59,681 bases of DNA from CAYOZL01 sp964408435 (GTDB taxonomy: Bacteria > Bdellovibrionota_C > UBA2361 > SZUA-149 > CAYOZL01). The notes below the pieces were generated by a model. The model saw only the letters and a list, made by a program, of their open reading frames with translations, did no database searches and had not been told where the DNA came from. The first letter of the stretch is position 1. Each line of letters opens with the position of its first letter. This document shows, piece after piece, positions 44,192-52,962 of the stretch. The stretch spans positions 1 to 59,681 of the forward strand of contig CAYOZL010000008.1 in the NCBI GenBank assembly GCA_964408435.1, written 5' to 3'. Position numbers and translations under genes: made by a program.

Positions 44192-44815
44192 CTACTTGTT
44201 TACTACTTTTTGTGCCTGAGGTTCTTTTTTAAGCTCAATGAAAAACATTCCAGCTTTAGTCTCTAAATCTCTAATAAATTTCTCTTTTTTTGATTGAACC
44301 AAATTAAAAGGAATTAAAGCAAAAATTGCCACACCTAAACCAAAGGCAGTTGCGATAAGTGCTTCAGCTATCCCACCAGTAATTGCTGTTGGCGCTTCTA
44401 ATTCTGTTACACCTAAGAGACCAAAAGATTTTATCATACCAGTTACCGTTCCTAGTAAACCCAATAATGGCGCTAGAGTAATTGCAGTATCTAGCATGGT
44501 CTGACCTTCATCAAATTTAGCTATATACTTATTTGCTGAATTCGAGACAACATCCTCAAAGTTCTCAGCTCCATTATATGTTAAGCCCTCAGAAATTATA
44601 TTTGCGATTTTAGATTTTGAGCTACTTCCTTGCTCTACTGCTTTACTTTGATCACCATTTCTTAAACTCGTCATCATTTCTTTCAAAACAGACGGGTTTG
44701 ATTTTCCAATTTTACAAGCAAAAAAGAAACGCTCAATAGAAACAGCGACAGTTAAAATAGACAAAGCAAGTAGTGGCCACATAATTGGGCCACCTTTAAT
44801 AAATAATTCTAACAT
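44192..44815 (-). CDS. exbB: MotA/TolQ/ExbB proton channel protein
   Basis: 207 residues with three membrane helices (residues 12-30, 110-132 and 155-175). The MotA_ExbB motif LLGLLGTVTGMIKSFGLLG lies before helix 2, and the pore-lining third helix is ALIATAFGLGVAIFALIPFNL. First gene of exbB-exbD-tonB. The intergenic region upstream (44816-44980) shows no clear iron-regulatory box. Confidence 0.95.
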   Translation of the reverse strand: MLELFIKGGPIMWPLLALSILTVAVSIERFFFACKIGKSNPSVLKEMMTSLRNGDQSKAVEQGSSSKSKIANIISEGLTYNGAENFEDVVSNSANKYIAKFDEGQTMLDTAITLAPLLGLLGTVTGMIKSFGLLGVTELEAPTAITGGIAEALIATAFGLGVAIFALIPFNLVQSKKEKFIRDLETKAGMFFIELKKEPQAQKVVNK

Positions 44816-44980
44816 GCTCTTAAATCCTAATTCCTAAATTATTAATGATCTTAAATAGCTACCTATAAACGCAAGACCAGTAGCATGCCCTAGTATCAAC
44901 ATGTGGCTTGGCATGTCAAGCAAAGCAAGCCTAGCCATAACTTTAAAGAGTGCTGTAGTTCTAGAGTTAAGGATAATTTC

Positions 44981-46837
44981 TTAAGACCATTTATCAATAG
45001 TCTTTTTTAATAAAGAAAAATCAATTGGTTTAGTTAAATAATCATCCATTCCGGAATTAATACATTTTTCATAATCTTGATTTGAAGCATCAGCAGTTAA
45101 AGCAATTATTGGAATATGTTCTGTAGCTATTTCAAGCTCTCTAATTTCTTTTGTCGCTTCTAGGCCACTCATCCCAGGCATTCTTAGATCCATTAAAATT
45201 AAATCATACTGTCCTGCTTTAAACTTTTCTATAGCTTCTAAACCATCGAATGCTATGCTTGGCTTATGTCCTATTTTTTCTAACATTTTGCTCAACACTC
45301 TTTGATTAGTAGCTCTATCATCAACTATTAAGATTTTAAGTTTCTTAACAGTTGTAACTACAGGATTTCTCGCACTGCTCAGTACTTTTACTTTTTCAAA
45401 TTCAAGCTCAAACCAAAAAGTTGAACCCTCGCCTTCTTTACTTACAACACCGATTTCACCGTGCATAAGCTCTACTAACTTTTTACATATAGCTAAGCCC
45501 ATACCAGAACCACCAAATTTTCTAGAAATTGAAGAATCAACTTGGTTAAAAGATTTAAATAAACCATCTAATTTTTCAGCGGGAATACCTATACCATTAT
45601 CAATAACTTCGAAGCGAAGATTTATATTATTATCCACCTCTTTACTTTGATCTAATTTTATAACTTTAACCTTAACTGCTCCCTTTTCAGTGAATTTAAT
45701 AGCGTTTCCTATTAAGTTTAATAGGATTTGCCTTAACCTAACTGGGTCGCTTTTTATTTTTAAATCTTTCTCATTAAGACTCTCATCAAAAATTGTCTCA
45801 AGCTCTATTTTTTTCTCTTCTGCCTCCACTTTAAACATCACTCTAAGCTCTTTGAGTAACCTAGCTAAATCAAATTCAATCTGTTCTAACTCAAGTTTTC
45901 CAGCTTCAATTTTAGAAAAATCTAAAATATCATTAACTATTCTTATTAATGAATTTGCAGATCCTTTTAAAATTTGAAGACTGTCTTTTTGATCTTCGTT
46001 AATCTCAGATTCTAGAAGCAAGTCAGTCATTCCAATTACGCTATTCATCGGAGTTCTTAGTTCATGACTAACCATTGAAACAAATTCGCTTTTTATTTTA
46101 TTTTCTTTTTCTGCTTTGATTTTTGATTCATAAATTAGTCTATGCTCAGCAATACTATTATAATATCTTTTCTTAACCATCATTGAGATCACAAATGATA
46201 TTAACGCCATTAATCCTAGTGAAACAAGAAAGTAAGATAAAAAAGTTTTGTTTACATCTTTTATAAAGTGCGTAAACTTTTCATCTACTTGTAAAATTGC
46301 AATAACTTTGTCTTGATATTTAATAGGAGCTATTGCAGAAACCCATTTCCCGTGAACATCCTCATAAACACCAATAACTCCTCCTGAGTCATAAAACCTC
46401 TTATAGCCATGGTTATCTGAGTTATAGAAATGCCTAAAATAAGGCTTTTTTGCAGAAGTCACTGTGAAGAAAAAATGCTCTGGGCTACTGTGCGCTCTGC
46501 TTAGAGTATAAATTGGAGTACTTAAATTATTTAACTTTGCCGTATCAGCTAGCTGCTTATGTATCTCATAATAGGCTGAATCTTGTTCACTAGTAAGGAT
46601 TTCATCTTTTTTAGAATAATTTTGAATTAGATAATTCAACTTTTCAGAATTAATTTGTGGAGCGAGAGTAGTTGTTATTGCTAACAACTTCATTGAAATA
46701 GCTTCTTGCTCAAGTGTAAGTATTAATTCATATGAGCGATTTAGAACAAATAAAACTAAAAGAACATAACCGATTATTACTGCAAATATAATCTTGGCTA
46801 AATGAGATTTAATAGAATGATGTAGGGTGTTTTGCAT
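44981..46837 (-). CDS. Hybrid sensor histidine kinase with receiver domain
   Basis: 618 residues. Two membrane helices (16-32 and about 198-222) flank a 165-residue extracytoplasmic sensor with a Cache-like pattern. The kinase core has phospho-acceptor His258 (MVSHELRTPMNS), the N box, G1 in DNGIGIPAEKL, the F and G2 boxes (FGGSGMGLAICKKL). A C-terminal receiver has Asp550 (LILMDLRMPG) and the Lys in YLTKPID. It is in one unit with the Hpt gene 10 bases upstream; together with the stand-alone receiver they form a His-Asp-His-Asp phosphorelay. The signal is unknown. Confidence 0.95.
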   Translation of the reverse strand: MQNTLHHSIKSHLAKIIFAVIIGYVLLVLFVLNRSYELILTLEQEAISMKLLAITTTLAPQINSEKLNYLIQNYSKKDEILTSEQDSAYYEIHKQLADTAKLNNLSTPIYTLSRAHSSPEHFFFTVTSAKKPYFRHFYNSDNHGYKRFYDSGGVIGVYEDVHGKWVSAIAPIKYQDKVIAILQVDEKFTHFIKDVNKTFLSYFLVSLGLMALISFVISMMVKKRYYNSIAEHRLIYESKIKAEKENKIKSEFVSMVSHELRTPMNSVIGMTDLLLESEINEDQKDSLQILKGSANSLIRIVNDILDFSKIEAGKLELEQIEFDLARLLKELRVMFKVEAEEKKIELETIFDESLNEKDLKIKSDPVRLRQILLNLIGNAIKFTEKGAVKVKVIKLDQSKEVDNNINLRFEVIDNGIGIPAEKLDGLFKSFNQVDSSISRKFGGSGMGLAICKKLVELMHGEIGVVSKEGEGSTFWFELEFEKVKVLSSARNPVVTTVKKLKILIVDDRATNQRVLSKMLEKIGHKPSIAFDGLEAIEKFKAGQYDLILMDLRMPGMSGLEATKEIRELEIATEHIPIIALTADASNQDYEKCINSGMDDYLTKPIDFSLLKKTIDKWS

Positions 46838-46847
46838 TACTTATTTT

Positions 46848-47189
46848 TTACTTTTTATATCCTATCTCAAACTGCTCTTTAGATTTAGTATTAACTTCTA
46901 AGACTTGATCTAGAATCAACATAATCTCTTGCTTATCTAAATTACTTATTTCATTTTCTAGCTTAGTAAATAGTTTTGCTAACGCACTAAATCCAAAATT
47001 AGCACTCTCTCCTCTAAGAGCATGAGAAATAAATAATATTTGCTCAGTGTCTTCTGGCTCTAAAAAGTTCTTTATTTTTTCTACAGATGAATCAACATTA
47101 GTAAAAAGCTCTAGGACTAGCTCCTGCATTTCTAAATAATCTAACTCAAGTATAGATTTGAGCTGTTCTTCGTTTATGATTTCTTGCAT
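46848..47189 (-). CDS. Hpt domain phosphotransfer protein
   Basis: 113 residues, all helical, with the Hpt signature in the middle: LFISHALRGESANFGFSALAKLFTKLE, where the His of SHALRGES is the expected phosphorylation site. It precedes the hybrid kinase in the same direction by about 10 bases, and is divergent from the stand-alone receiver at 47344. It should shuttle phosphate between the kinase's receiver and another receiver. Confidence 0.85.
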   Translation of the reverse strand: MQEIINEEQLKSILELDYLEMQELVLELFTNVDSSVEKIKNFLEPEDTEQILFISHALRGESANFGFSALAKLFTKLENEISNLDKQEIMLILDQVLEVNTKSKEQFEIGYKK

Positions 47190-47343
47190 AACAATTTTCT
47201 AACAATATTTAACAAAAGCCACAGAACTATAACTTAATAATATTACTGAGAAAAACAAATTCCGAGCATAGCGCGGTAATGTGCCAAGTTTTTTAAAAAA
47301 AATGTCGATTGTTAGTAAATATTCTAGTATAAAATATTTAATT

Positions 47344-47745
47344 ATGGCTTCAATATACGTAATAGACGACAACAAGAGCACTTGTATTATAATTCAAAAA
47401 ATACTTGAACAAGATGGTCATGCGGTCAGAATTGAGAACGACCCAAAAAAAGCTGAAGAATTCTTATCAAATCAAGACAATACGATCTTTCCAGACGTAG
47501 TATTCTTAGACTTAGTAATGCCTGTTAAAACAGGATATGAGCTTTTAGATTTAATCAAAAAAAATCGTAAATTAGAAAATACTAAAATTATTCTTCTAAC
47601 CTCAAAAGACGATCAAGCAAATATGATGAAAAGTTATGACTTAGGCGTAGACTACTTCATGACTAAGCCAGCTAATAATAAGCAAATACTCTTTGCTCTT
47701 GAGACTGTCTTAAACAGTGATGACACTTTAAGCGATACTCCTTAA
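47344..47745 (+). CDS. Single-domain response regulator receiver
   Basis: From the ATG at 47344 the product is 133 residues, one CheY-like receiver: YVIDDNKST acidic pocket, phospho-Asp in VVFLDLVMPVKTG, Thr in ILLTSKDD and Lys in FMTKPANN. An open frame extends to 47281, but its extra residues are not part of the fold. There is no output domain. Divergent from the Hpt-kinase pair, it is the probable final phosphate acceptor and would act through protein contacts. Confidence 0.85.
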   Translation: MASIYVIDDNKSTCIIIQKILEQDGHAVRIENDPKKAEEFLSNQDNTIFPDVVFLDLVMPVKTGYELLDLIKKNRKLENTKIILLTSKDDQANMMKSYDLGVDYFMTKPANNKQILFALETVLNSDDTLSDTP

Positions 47746-47760
47746 TATTAAAAAATGGTA

Positions 47761-47815
47761 GCAGCGAGTCAGCTAAAGCTGACCGAGCACGTAGTGCGAG
47801 AGCTGGAGCTAAACT
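47761..47815. repeat. GC-rich palindromic insert next to the tRNA 3' end, flanked by a short direct repeat
   Basis: A 55-base GC-rich stretch contains two perfect palindromes: GTCAGCT-AA-AGCTGAC (47768-47783) and GCAC-GTA-GTGC (47787-47797). It is flanked on both sides by AAAAATGGTAG (47751-47761 and 47816-47826), which includes the last bases of the tRNA gene plus its flank. This looks like a small insertion or duplication at the tRNA 3' end. Confidence 0.55.
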
Positions 47816-47820
47816 AAAAA

Positions 47821-47897
47821 TGGTAGGCACGAGCGGACTCGAACCGCTGACTTCTTCCACGTCAAGGAAACGCTCTAGCCAACTGAGCTACGCGCCT
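47821..47897 (-). tRNA. tRNA-Val (anticodon GAC)
   Basis: A complete 77-base cloverleaf on the minus strand. The seven-pair acceptor stem is AGGCGCG with CGTGCCT (one G-T pair), and the D arm is GCTC-GAGC. The anticodon stem TTTCC/GGAAG carries loop TTGACGT with anticodon GAC. The T arm is AGCGG-TTCGAGT-CCGCT, and the CCA end is encoded. It reads GUC and GUU codons. Confidence 0.95.
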
Positions 47898-48006
47898 ATG
47901 TTAATTCACCTCACAAAACCTAAGTTTTTACTTGAGAGAATGCTTTCATATCGCATTCTCGCTATTTTTGTCTTTTCTTTTTAAAGAAAAGGACAGCAAA
48001 AAAAAG

Positions 48007-48042
48007 CGTCAAGTAAACGCTCTACCACTGAGCTACGCGCCT
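48007..48042 (-). pseudogene. 5' half of a second tRNA-Val gene
   Basis: The 36 bases match the first half of the intact tRNA-Val: acceptor AGGCGCG, TA, a canonical D arm GCTCAGTGGTAGAGC, the anticodon stem and anticodon GAC. It stops right after the anticodon and runs into A/T-rich sequence, with no T arm or acceptor 3' strand. It cannot be a working tRNA by itself. It is 109 bases from the intact gene, in the same orientation. Confidence 0.85.
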
Positions 48043-48204
48043 ATATAGAAGCGGCAGAGTATTTAAAAGTATTATAAATCGCAAGATTTAAGACTAAAAA
48101 TCCAATATTTCATACTTTTTTTATGTATTAATATTGTTTTTTTCTTAAAATCTAGTAATGTATGAGGATTATTATAATTATAATTAATTTTTATCTTTGA
48201 AAAT

Positions 48205-49890
48205 ATGGAAATAAGCGGCTCACAAGCATTATGGCACTCCTTAATAAACGAAGGAGTTGATACAATATTTGGTTATCCAGGTGGAGCAATCATGCCAGTC
48301 TATGATGCTTTGTATGATTTCCAAGATAAAATGAAACATATTCTTGTTAGACATGAGCAAGGTGCATCACATGCAGCTCAAGGATATGCAAGAGTTACGG
48401 GCAAAGTTGGGGTTTGCATGGCTACTTCCGGTCCAGGTGCTACGAACCTAGTGACTGGAATAGCTGATGCGATGTTAGATTCTGTTCCAATGGTTTGTAT
48501 TACTGGGCAAGTTTATAGCGACTTGCTTGGAACAGATGCATTTCAGGAAACTGATGTAATAAGTATTACGATTCCAATAACTAAATGGAATTACCAAATT
48601 TCAAACGCAGAGGAAATTCCAGAAATACTAGCTAAAGCATTTTACATCGCAGGAAGTGGAAGACCAGGCCCAGTAGTTATTGACATCACAAAAGATGCTC
48701 AAATCAATAAACTTAACTACAAACCTCATAAGATTAAAAAAGTTAGAAATTTCACAGCAAAGCCTGAATTAAATAAAGAATCTATTTCAAATGCTGCAAA
48801 GCTAATTAATGAGAGCAAGCAACCATTAGCATTAGTTGGTCATGGGGTTTTAATCTCTGAAGCACAAAAAGAACTACTTAACTTCTCTGAGAAAGCTAAC
48901 ATTCCAATGGCTTGCACTTTACATGGTCTATCCGCAGTTCCTACGGGGCATAAAAATTATGTAGGGATGCTTGGAATGCACGGGAATTACGCTCCTAATA
49001 AGCTCACAAATGAAGCAGACTTAATAATAGCTATCGGCATGCGTTTTGATGACAGAGTAACTGGAAATCTAGATGAATATGCAACTAAAGCTAAAGTTAT
49101 TCACATAGAAATTGATAAAGCAGAATTAAATAAGAATGTTCAAACAGATGTTGCTATTCATGCGGATGCAAAAGATGCATTAAGTGCCCTAAATAGTGAA
49201 CTTAATAAAGCTGATCGAACCGAGTGGTTTAAACAATTTACAGATCTAAAAGAAGAAGAAATAAATAAAATTATAAATAAAGATACTAAACCTACTGAAG
49301 GTAAAATCACTATGGCAGAGGTTGTAAGAAGAATCTCTGAGAAGACAAAAGGTGAAGCCATAGTAGTTGCAGATGTTGGTCAGCACCAAATGGTAAGTGC
49401 AAGATATTACGAGTTTCAAAAACCAGATAGTTGGATTACTTCAGGTGGCTTAGGCACTATGGGCTTTGCCCTTCCTGCTTCTTTAGGCGCAAAACTTGCT
49501 GCCCCTGATAGAGACGTAGTTGCAATAATTGGCGATGGTTGTTTCCAGATGACTATTCAAGAGCTAGGAACAATTGCTCAAAACAATATTAAAGTTAAGA
49601 TAATTATTCTAAACAACAATTTCCTTGGCATGGTTAGACAGTGGCAAGAACTCTTTTTTGAAAAACGTTATTCCTTTGTAGAGCTTCAAAACCCTGACTT
49701 TATCGCAATATCAAAAGGCTTTGGAGTTGAAGGATCAACAGTTGAAAAACGAGAGAATCTTGATGAAGCAATTAAGAAAATGTTTGATCATGATGGGCCA
49801 TATGTTCTAGAAGTTTGTTGTGAAAAAGAAGAAAACGTATTCCCGATGGTTCCAAGTGGAGCTTCGGTATCAGATATAAGACTTGAGTAG
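48205..49890 (+). CDS. ilvB: Acetolactate synthase large (catalytic) subunit
   Basis: 561 residues with the three-domain TPP-enzyme layout. The catalytic Glu lies in VRHEQGASHAAQGYAR. FAD/substrate-site segments are seen in GSGRPGPVVIDITKD and GMLGMHGNYA. The TPP-Mg motif starts at GDGCFQMTIQEL and ends in NNNFLGMVRQWQE. It makes acetolactate or acetohydroxybutyrate, first common step of valine, leucine and isoleucine synthesis. The ilvN gene follows after 15 bases, then threonine synthase. No T-box or leader peptide with runs of branched-chain codons is visible in the 160 bases upstream. Confidence 0.97.
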   Translation: MEISGSQALWHSLINEGVDTIFGYPGGAIMPVYDALYDFQDKMKHILVRHEQGASHAAQGYARVTGKVGVCMATSGPGATNLVTGIADAMLDSVPMVCITGQVYSDLLGTDAFQETDVISITIPITKWNYQISNAEEIPEILAKAFYIAGSGRPGPVVIDITKDAQINKLNYKPHKIKKVRNFTAKPELNKESISNAAKLINESKQPLALVGHGVLISEAQKELLNFSEKANIPMACTLHGLSAVPTGHKNYVGMLGMHGNYAPNKLTNEADLIIAIGMRFDDRVTGNLDEYATKAKVIHIEIDKAELNKNVQTDVAIHADAKDALSALNSELNKADRTEWFKQFTDLKEEEINKIINKDTKPTEGKITMAEVVRRISEKTKGEAIVVADVGQHQMVSARYYEFQKPDSWITSGGLGTMGFALPASLGAKLAAPDRDVVAIIGDGCFQMTIQELGTIAQNNIKVKIIILNNNFLGMVRQWQELFFEKRYSFVELQNPDFIAISKGFGVEGSTVEKRENLDEAIKKMFDHDGPYVLEVCCEKEENVFPMVPSGASVSDIRLE

Positions 49891-49905
49891 AAAAAGATAT
49901 AGAAA

Positions 49906-50406
49906 ATGAACGAAGACAACAGACAATTTACAATTACAGCTTTTGCTGAGAACAGCCCAGGTGTTCTACATAGACTTACTAGTACTTTAACTAGAAGAAA
50001 AATAAACATTGAAAGCTTAACTGTATCTGAGACAGTTGAAACAGGGATTTCTCGCTTTACTATTGTTGTAAACACTACACTAAATTTAATTCAAACAGTT
50101 ACTAAACAAATAGATAGAATAATTGAAATCACTAAAGCTTATTATTCTGAAGACCAAGACTTAGTGTTTAAAGAAATCGCTCTTATAAGAGTTGCAACAA
50201 AAGATGCTAAGGCTAGAGAGGAGATTGAGAAAAAGGCTAGTGATTATGATTCTAACGTTACATACGTATGCGATAAATACCTAATCGTTGAAAAAACTGG
50301 AACAGAAGATGAGATTAACTCTCTATACCATATGTTTGAAAGCTACGGCGTAATCGGACTAGTTCGCTCTGGAAGAATTGCACTAAAAAAAGACATTCAA
50401 ATTTAA
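49906..50406 (+). CDS. ilvN: Acetolactate synthase small (regulatory) subunit
   Basis: 166 residues. An N-terminal ACT domain opens with FTITAFAENSPGVLHRLTS and RRKINIESLTVS; a C-terminal ALS_ss_C domain follows. This is the ordinary IlvN/IlvH length. It binds IlvB and confers valine feedback. Threonine synthase begins 12 bases after its stop, which ties threonine synthesis to this operon. Confidence 0.95.
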   Translation: MNEDNRQFTITAFAENSPGVLHRLTSTLTRRKINIESLTVSETVETGISRFTIVVNTTLNLIQTVTKQIDRIIEITKAYYSEDQDLVFKEIALIRVATKDAKAREEIEKKASDYDSNVTYVCDKYLIVEKTGTEDEINSLYHMFESYGVIGLVRSGRIALKKDIQI

Positions 50407-50418
50407 AAGCAGTATAAA

Positions 50419-52215
50419 ATGTATAAAATAATAGATTTCAAGACCAAAGAGTCCGTCGTACCTAGAGATTTAGTTTTCACAGGAGCTAACGCACAGCCTT
50501 GGGAAGTTGTAATGGATATGGATTTAGTAAAATCCAGAATAAACACTAGTCATTTTAAATCTTCACCTCCAATGACCACAAAGTATCTTCCGCTACTCCC
50601 AATTAAAGACCAAAGTAAATTTATTACACTTGGCGAAGGCGTAACACCTTTAATCAAAAGCCAAAGGATTGGCAAAGAACTAGGAGTTGAGCTTTACTTT
50701 AAACTAGAAAGCAGAAACCCTACAGGAGCATTTAAAGACAGAGGCTCTGCAGTTGAAATTACAATTGCAAAAGAAATGGGTGCAAAAGGCATTACAGTAG
50801 CATCAACTGGGAACATGGCGGCATCTTGTTCTTGCTACGCAGCTGCAGCAAACATTCCATGTTTTGTATTTGTTCCTGAAGATACCCCTCAATCAAAACT
50901 TGCCCAGGTAATTTCTTACGGTGGTAAAATTGTTCAAGTTAAAGGTAGCTACGGAGATGCAGCAAGACTTGCTGAAGAAGTAGCATTAGAGCTTGGCTTT
51001 TATCTAGCGGGAGATTATGCATTTAGAGTTGAAGGTGGGAAGACTGCTGCTTTTGAAGTAATTGAGCAGTTATTTTTTACTCCACCAGATGCAGTTATTG
51101 TTCCAATAGGATGTGGGACAAATCTAGCTTCATACATGAAAGGCTTTGAGGAATATCAAGAACTTGGATTTATAGATAAAATTCCAAAAATTTATGGTTC
51201 ACAAGCTCTTGGTGCAAATACTGTTGCAGGTGCATTCGACCAAAACTTAAAAGACGGTTTAATACTAGAATCTGCAAGAAGTGTTGCAGGTGCAATTTGT
51301 ATTAACCACGCACTAGATGGAGCAAAAGCACTAGATGCAATCTATAAGACTAAAGGCAAAGCGATTGCACTTAGTGATAAAGAAATTCTTAAAGCACAAT
51401 ACGATTTATCAAAAGATGAAGGTATTTTTGTAGAAGCAGCATGCGCATCTACGCTTTCACTACTAAGAGAAGAGATTAAAAATAATAAAGAAGAGTTTGC
51501 AGGTAAAAAAATAGTTCTTGTTTTAACTGGAAGTGGCTTAAAAGACCCAGCACCAGTTCTAAGAATCGCAATAAAACCTCCTACAATACTACCATCAATA
51601 AAAGAATTCTCGGCTCTTTATAAAGAAAAATTCTTTGATGGGAAAAGTGTAGCTTTTATAGATAGAGAAAAAGTTATTTTCACTAAGCAACCTAGCCTTA
51701 AAGAAGTTAAAGATGTATCAATAGAATTATTTGATGCTAACTACAGCGATACGCATTTAAATAAAATGCTAGAACAAATTGAAAAAATACTTATTAAAGG
51801 AAAACCTGTAACTTTTTCAGATTTTCAAGATGTTATTCAAGACGCCCTTGAAGCTAACACTGGTAAAAAAGTATTTTTTGTAAAAGATTTTGGGGTTGAA
51901 ACTGCAAGAGATAGAAAAGCAACATCAATAGTTACTGTACTTTTAGACGGTGAAGAACTATGTGCAAATGCTGAGGGAGTTGGACCAGTAGATGCAATAA
52001 TAAACGCTCTTAAAAAAGCTTGCGGAGAGAAATTAGACTTTTCTCTTTCAGATTACAAAGTTGCTATTAGAAGTTCTGGAACAAATGCAGTTGTAAACAC
52101 TGAAATGAAACTTCAAAGTGGTAATAAGAGTTCTGTTGGAACAGGAGCTTCTCCTGATATTATTCAGGCTTCAATTGAAGCTTTTGAACAAGCTTATAAT
52201 GGCCTTTTAGCTTAA
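50419..52215 (+). CDS. thrC: Threonine synthase with a C-terminal LeuA-type regulatory domain
   Basis: 598 residues. Residues 1-385 are a PLP-dependent threonine synthase: LGEGVTPLIKS, Lys106 in NPTGAFKDRGS, STGNMAASCSCYAAA, and VPIGCGTNLASYMKG. Residues about 385-490 are a linker region. Residues about 495-598 match the C-terminal allosteric/dimerisation domain of LeuA. Visible there are TVLLDGEELCANAEGVGPVD, the inner strand DYKVAIRSSGTNAVVNTEM, and the closing GASPDIIQASIEAFEQAYN. LeuA uses that domain to sense leucine. Here it is grafted on an enzyme that makes threonine, the isoleucine precursor, in a unit with ilvBN. Ligand and effect are inferred only. Confidence 0.9.
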   Translation: MYKIIDFKTKESVVPRDLVFTGANAQPWEVVMDMDLVKSRINTSHFKSSPPMTTKYLPLLPIKDQSKFITLGEGVTPLIKSQRIGKELGVELYFKLESRNPTGAFKDRGSAVEITIAKEMGAKGITVASTGNMAASCSCYAAAANIPCFVFVPEDTPQSKLAQVISYGGKIVQVKGSYGDAARLAEEVALELGFYLAGDYAFRVEGGKTAAFEVIEQLFFTPPDAVIVPIGCGTNLASYMKGFEEYQELGFIDKIPKIYGSQALGANTVAGAFDQNLKDGLILESARSVAGAICINHALDGAKALDAIYKTKGKAIALSDKEILKAQYDLSKDEGIFVEAACASTLSLLREEIKNNKEEFAGKKIVLVLTGSGLKDPAPVLRIAIKPPTILPSIKEFSALYKEKFFDGKSVAFIDREKVIFTKQPSLKEVKDVSIELFDANYSDTHLNKMLEQIEKILIKGKPVTFSDFQDVIQDALEANTGKKVFFVKDFGVETARDRKATSIVTVLLDGEELCANAEGVGPVDAIINALKKACGEKLDFSLSDYKVAIRSSGTNAVVNTEMKLQSGNKSSVGTGASPDIIQASIEAFEQAYNGLLA

Positions 52216-52342
52216 GTATTTAATTTATAGCTAAATCATGATAAAAGTAATTGGCAGTTCTTTTAAAACTAAATACATTAAAAAATTTCATCTTTTTTAG
52301 AGAACTTAATTCTTAAAAAAAGATGAATAAGTAAAGGTTTAC

Positions 52343-52382
52343 TAAAGAGAAGATTTAATTTTGATATTAAATCTTCTCTTTA
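52343..52382. repeat. 17-bp perfect hairpin between thrC and the next gene
   Basis: Arms 52343-52359 and 52366-52382 are exact reverse complements around a six-base loop. There is no T run after it. A second, imperfect hairpin (about 52288-52325) precedes it. The pair may end the ilvBN-thrC transcript or act in the leader of the gene at 52412. Confidence 0.7.
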
Positions 52383-52411
52383 CAAATGGACTTATGTTTT
52401 AAGGAGCTAAG

Positions 52412-52696
52412 ATGTCCACATTTACGCAAAGAATGTTTTCTACTTGCAGAAACGACCTAACTACAAACCCAGAGAATCTTGTTAACTTTTATCGTGAATT
52501 TCCAGATTTACGACCAGGTATAGTTGATCAAATTTTTTCTGAAAAAGACTGGCCTTGCCACAAGACATTAATCAGCATTCTTGAAATAGATCCTACAGTT
52601 TTCGAACTTGCTCAACTTCAGATAGTCGTTGCTGAAATTGAAAAATCTATTAAACGTAGATGGTCACATATAAAAGCAACACCGAGTAATTTATAG
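52412..52696 (+). CDS. Small hypothetical protein (94 aa)
   Basis: A strong AAGGAG ribosome site lies seven bases before the ATG. The product is short and helical (PENLVNFYREFPDLRPGI and FELAQLQIVVAEIEKSIKRR), without signal peptide or membrane helix, and matches no family I know. The downstream gene at 52963 is of similar helical type, so the two may be related pieces of one ancestral gene. Confidence 0.6.
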   Translation: MSTFTQRMFSTCRNDLTTNPENLVNFYREFPDLRPGIVDQIFSEKDWPCHKTLISILEIDPTVFELAQLQIVVAEIEKSIKRRWSHIKATPSNL

Positions 52697-52962
52697 TATA
52701 AATAATATTCTAAATTAATCAATGTTGTGTAGCATGTGACTGCGTAAGAACAATCTGCTCTACAGTCTTAACTTACCGACATTTTGAGGAAGTTGCTCTT
52801 CAAAGACTCCTTAGAATTAAACAGCAAAATCCAATTTTAGGAAGGCATGCCGCTATTCTTAGTCTTTGCGCTAAAAGATTTCCTTGTTTCAAAGCTTTAT
52901 CAGATGAAGTATCACAATTTCCTAACGTAGACTTATCATCACTAAGCAATGATAATTGGGCA

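Noticed and set aside
47199..47381. Minus-strand frame opposite the start of the receiver gene
   Set aside because: Hydrophobic, short, no ribosome site and overlapping a clear receiver gene.
48007..48042. A second functional tRNA-Val
   Set aside because: Only the 5' half is present; there is no T arm or acceptor 3' strand before the sequence becomes A/T-rich.
48050..48204. T-box or branched-chain leader peptide upstream of ilvB
   Set aside because: No T-box consensus, no paired terminator/antiterminator and no frame rich in Ile/Val/Leu codons.
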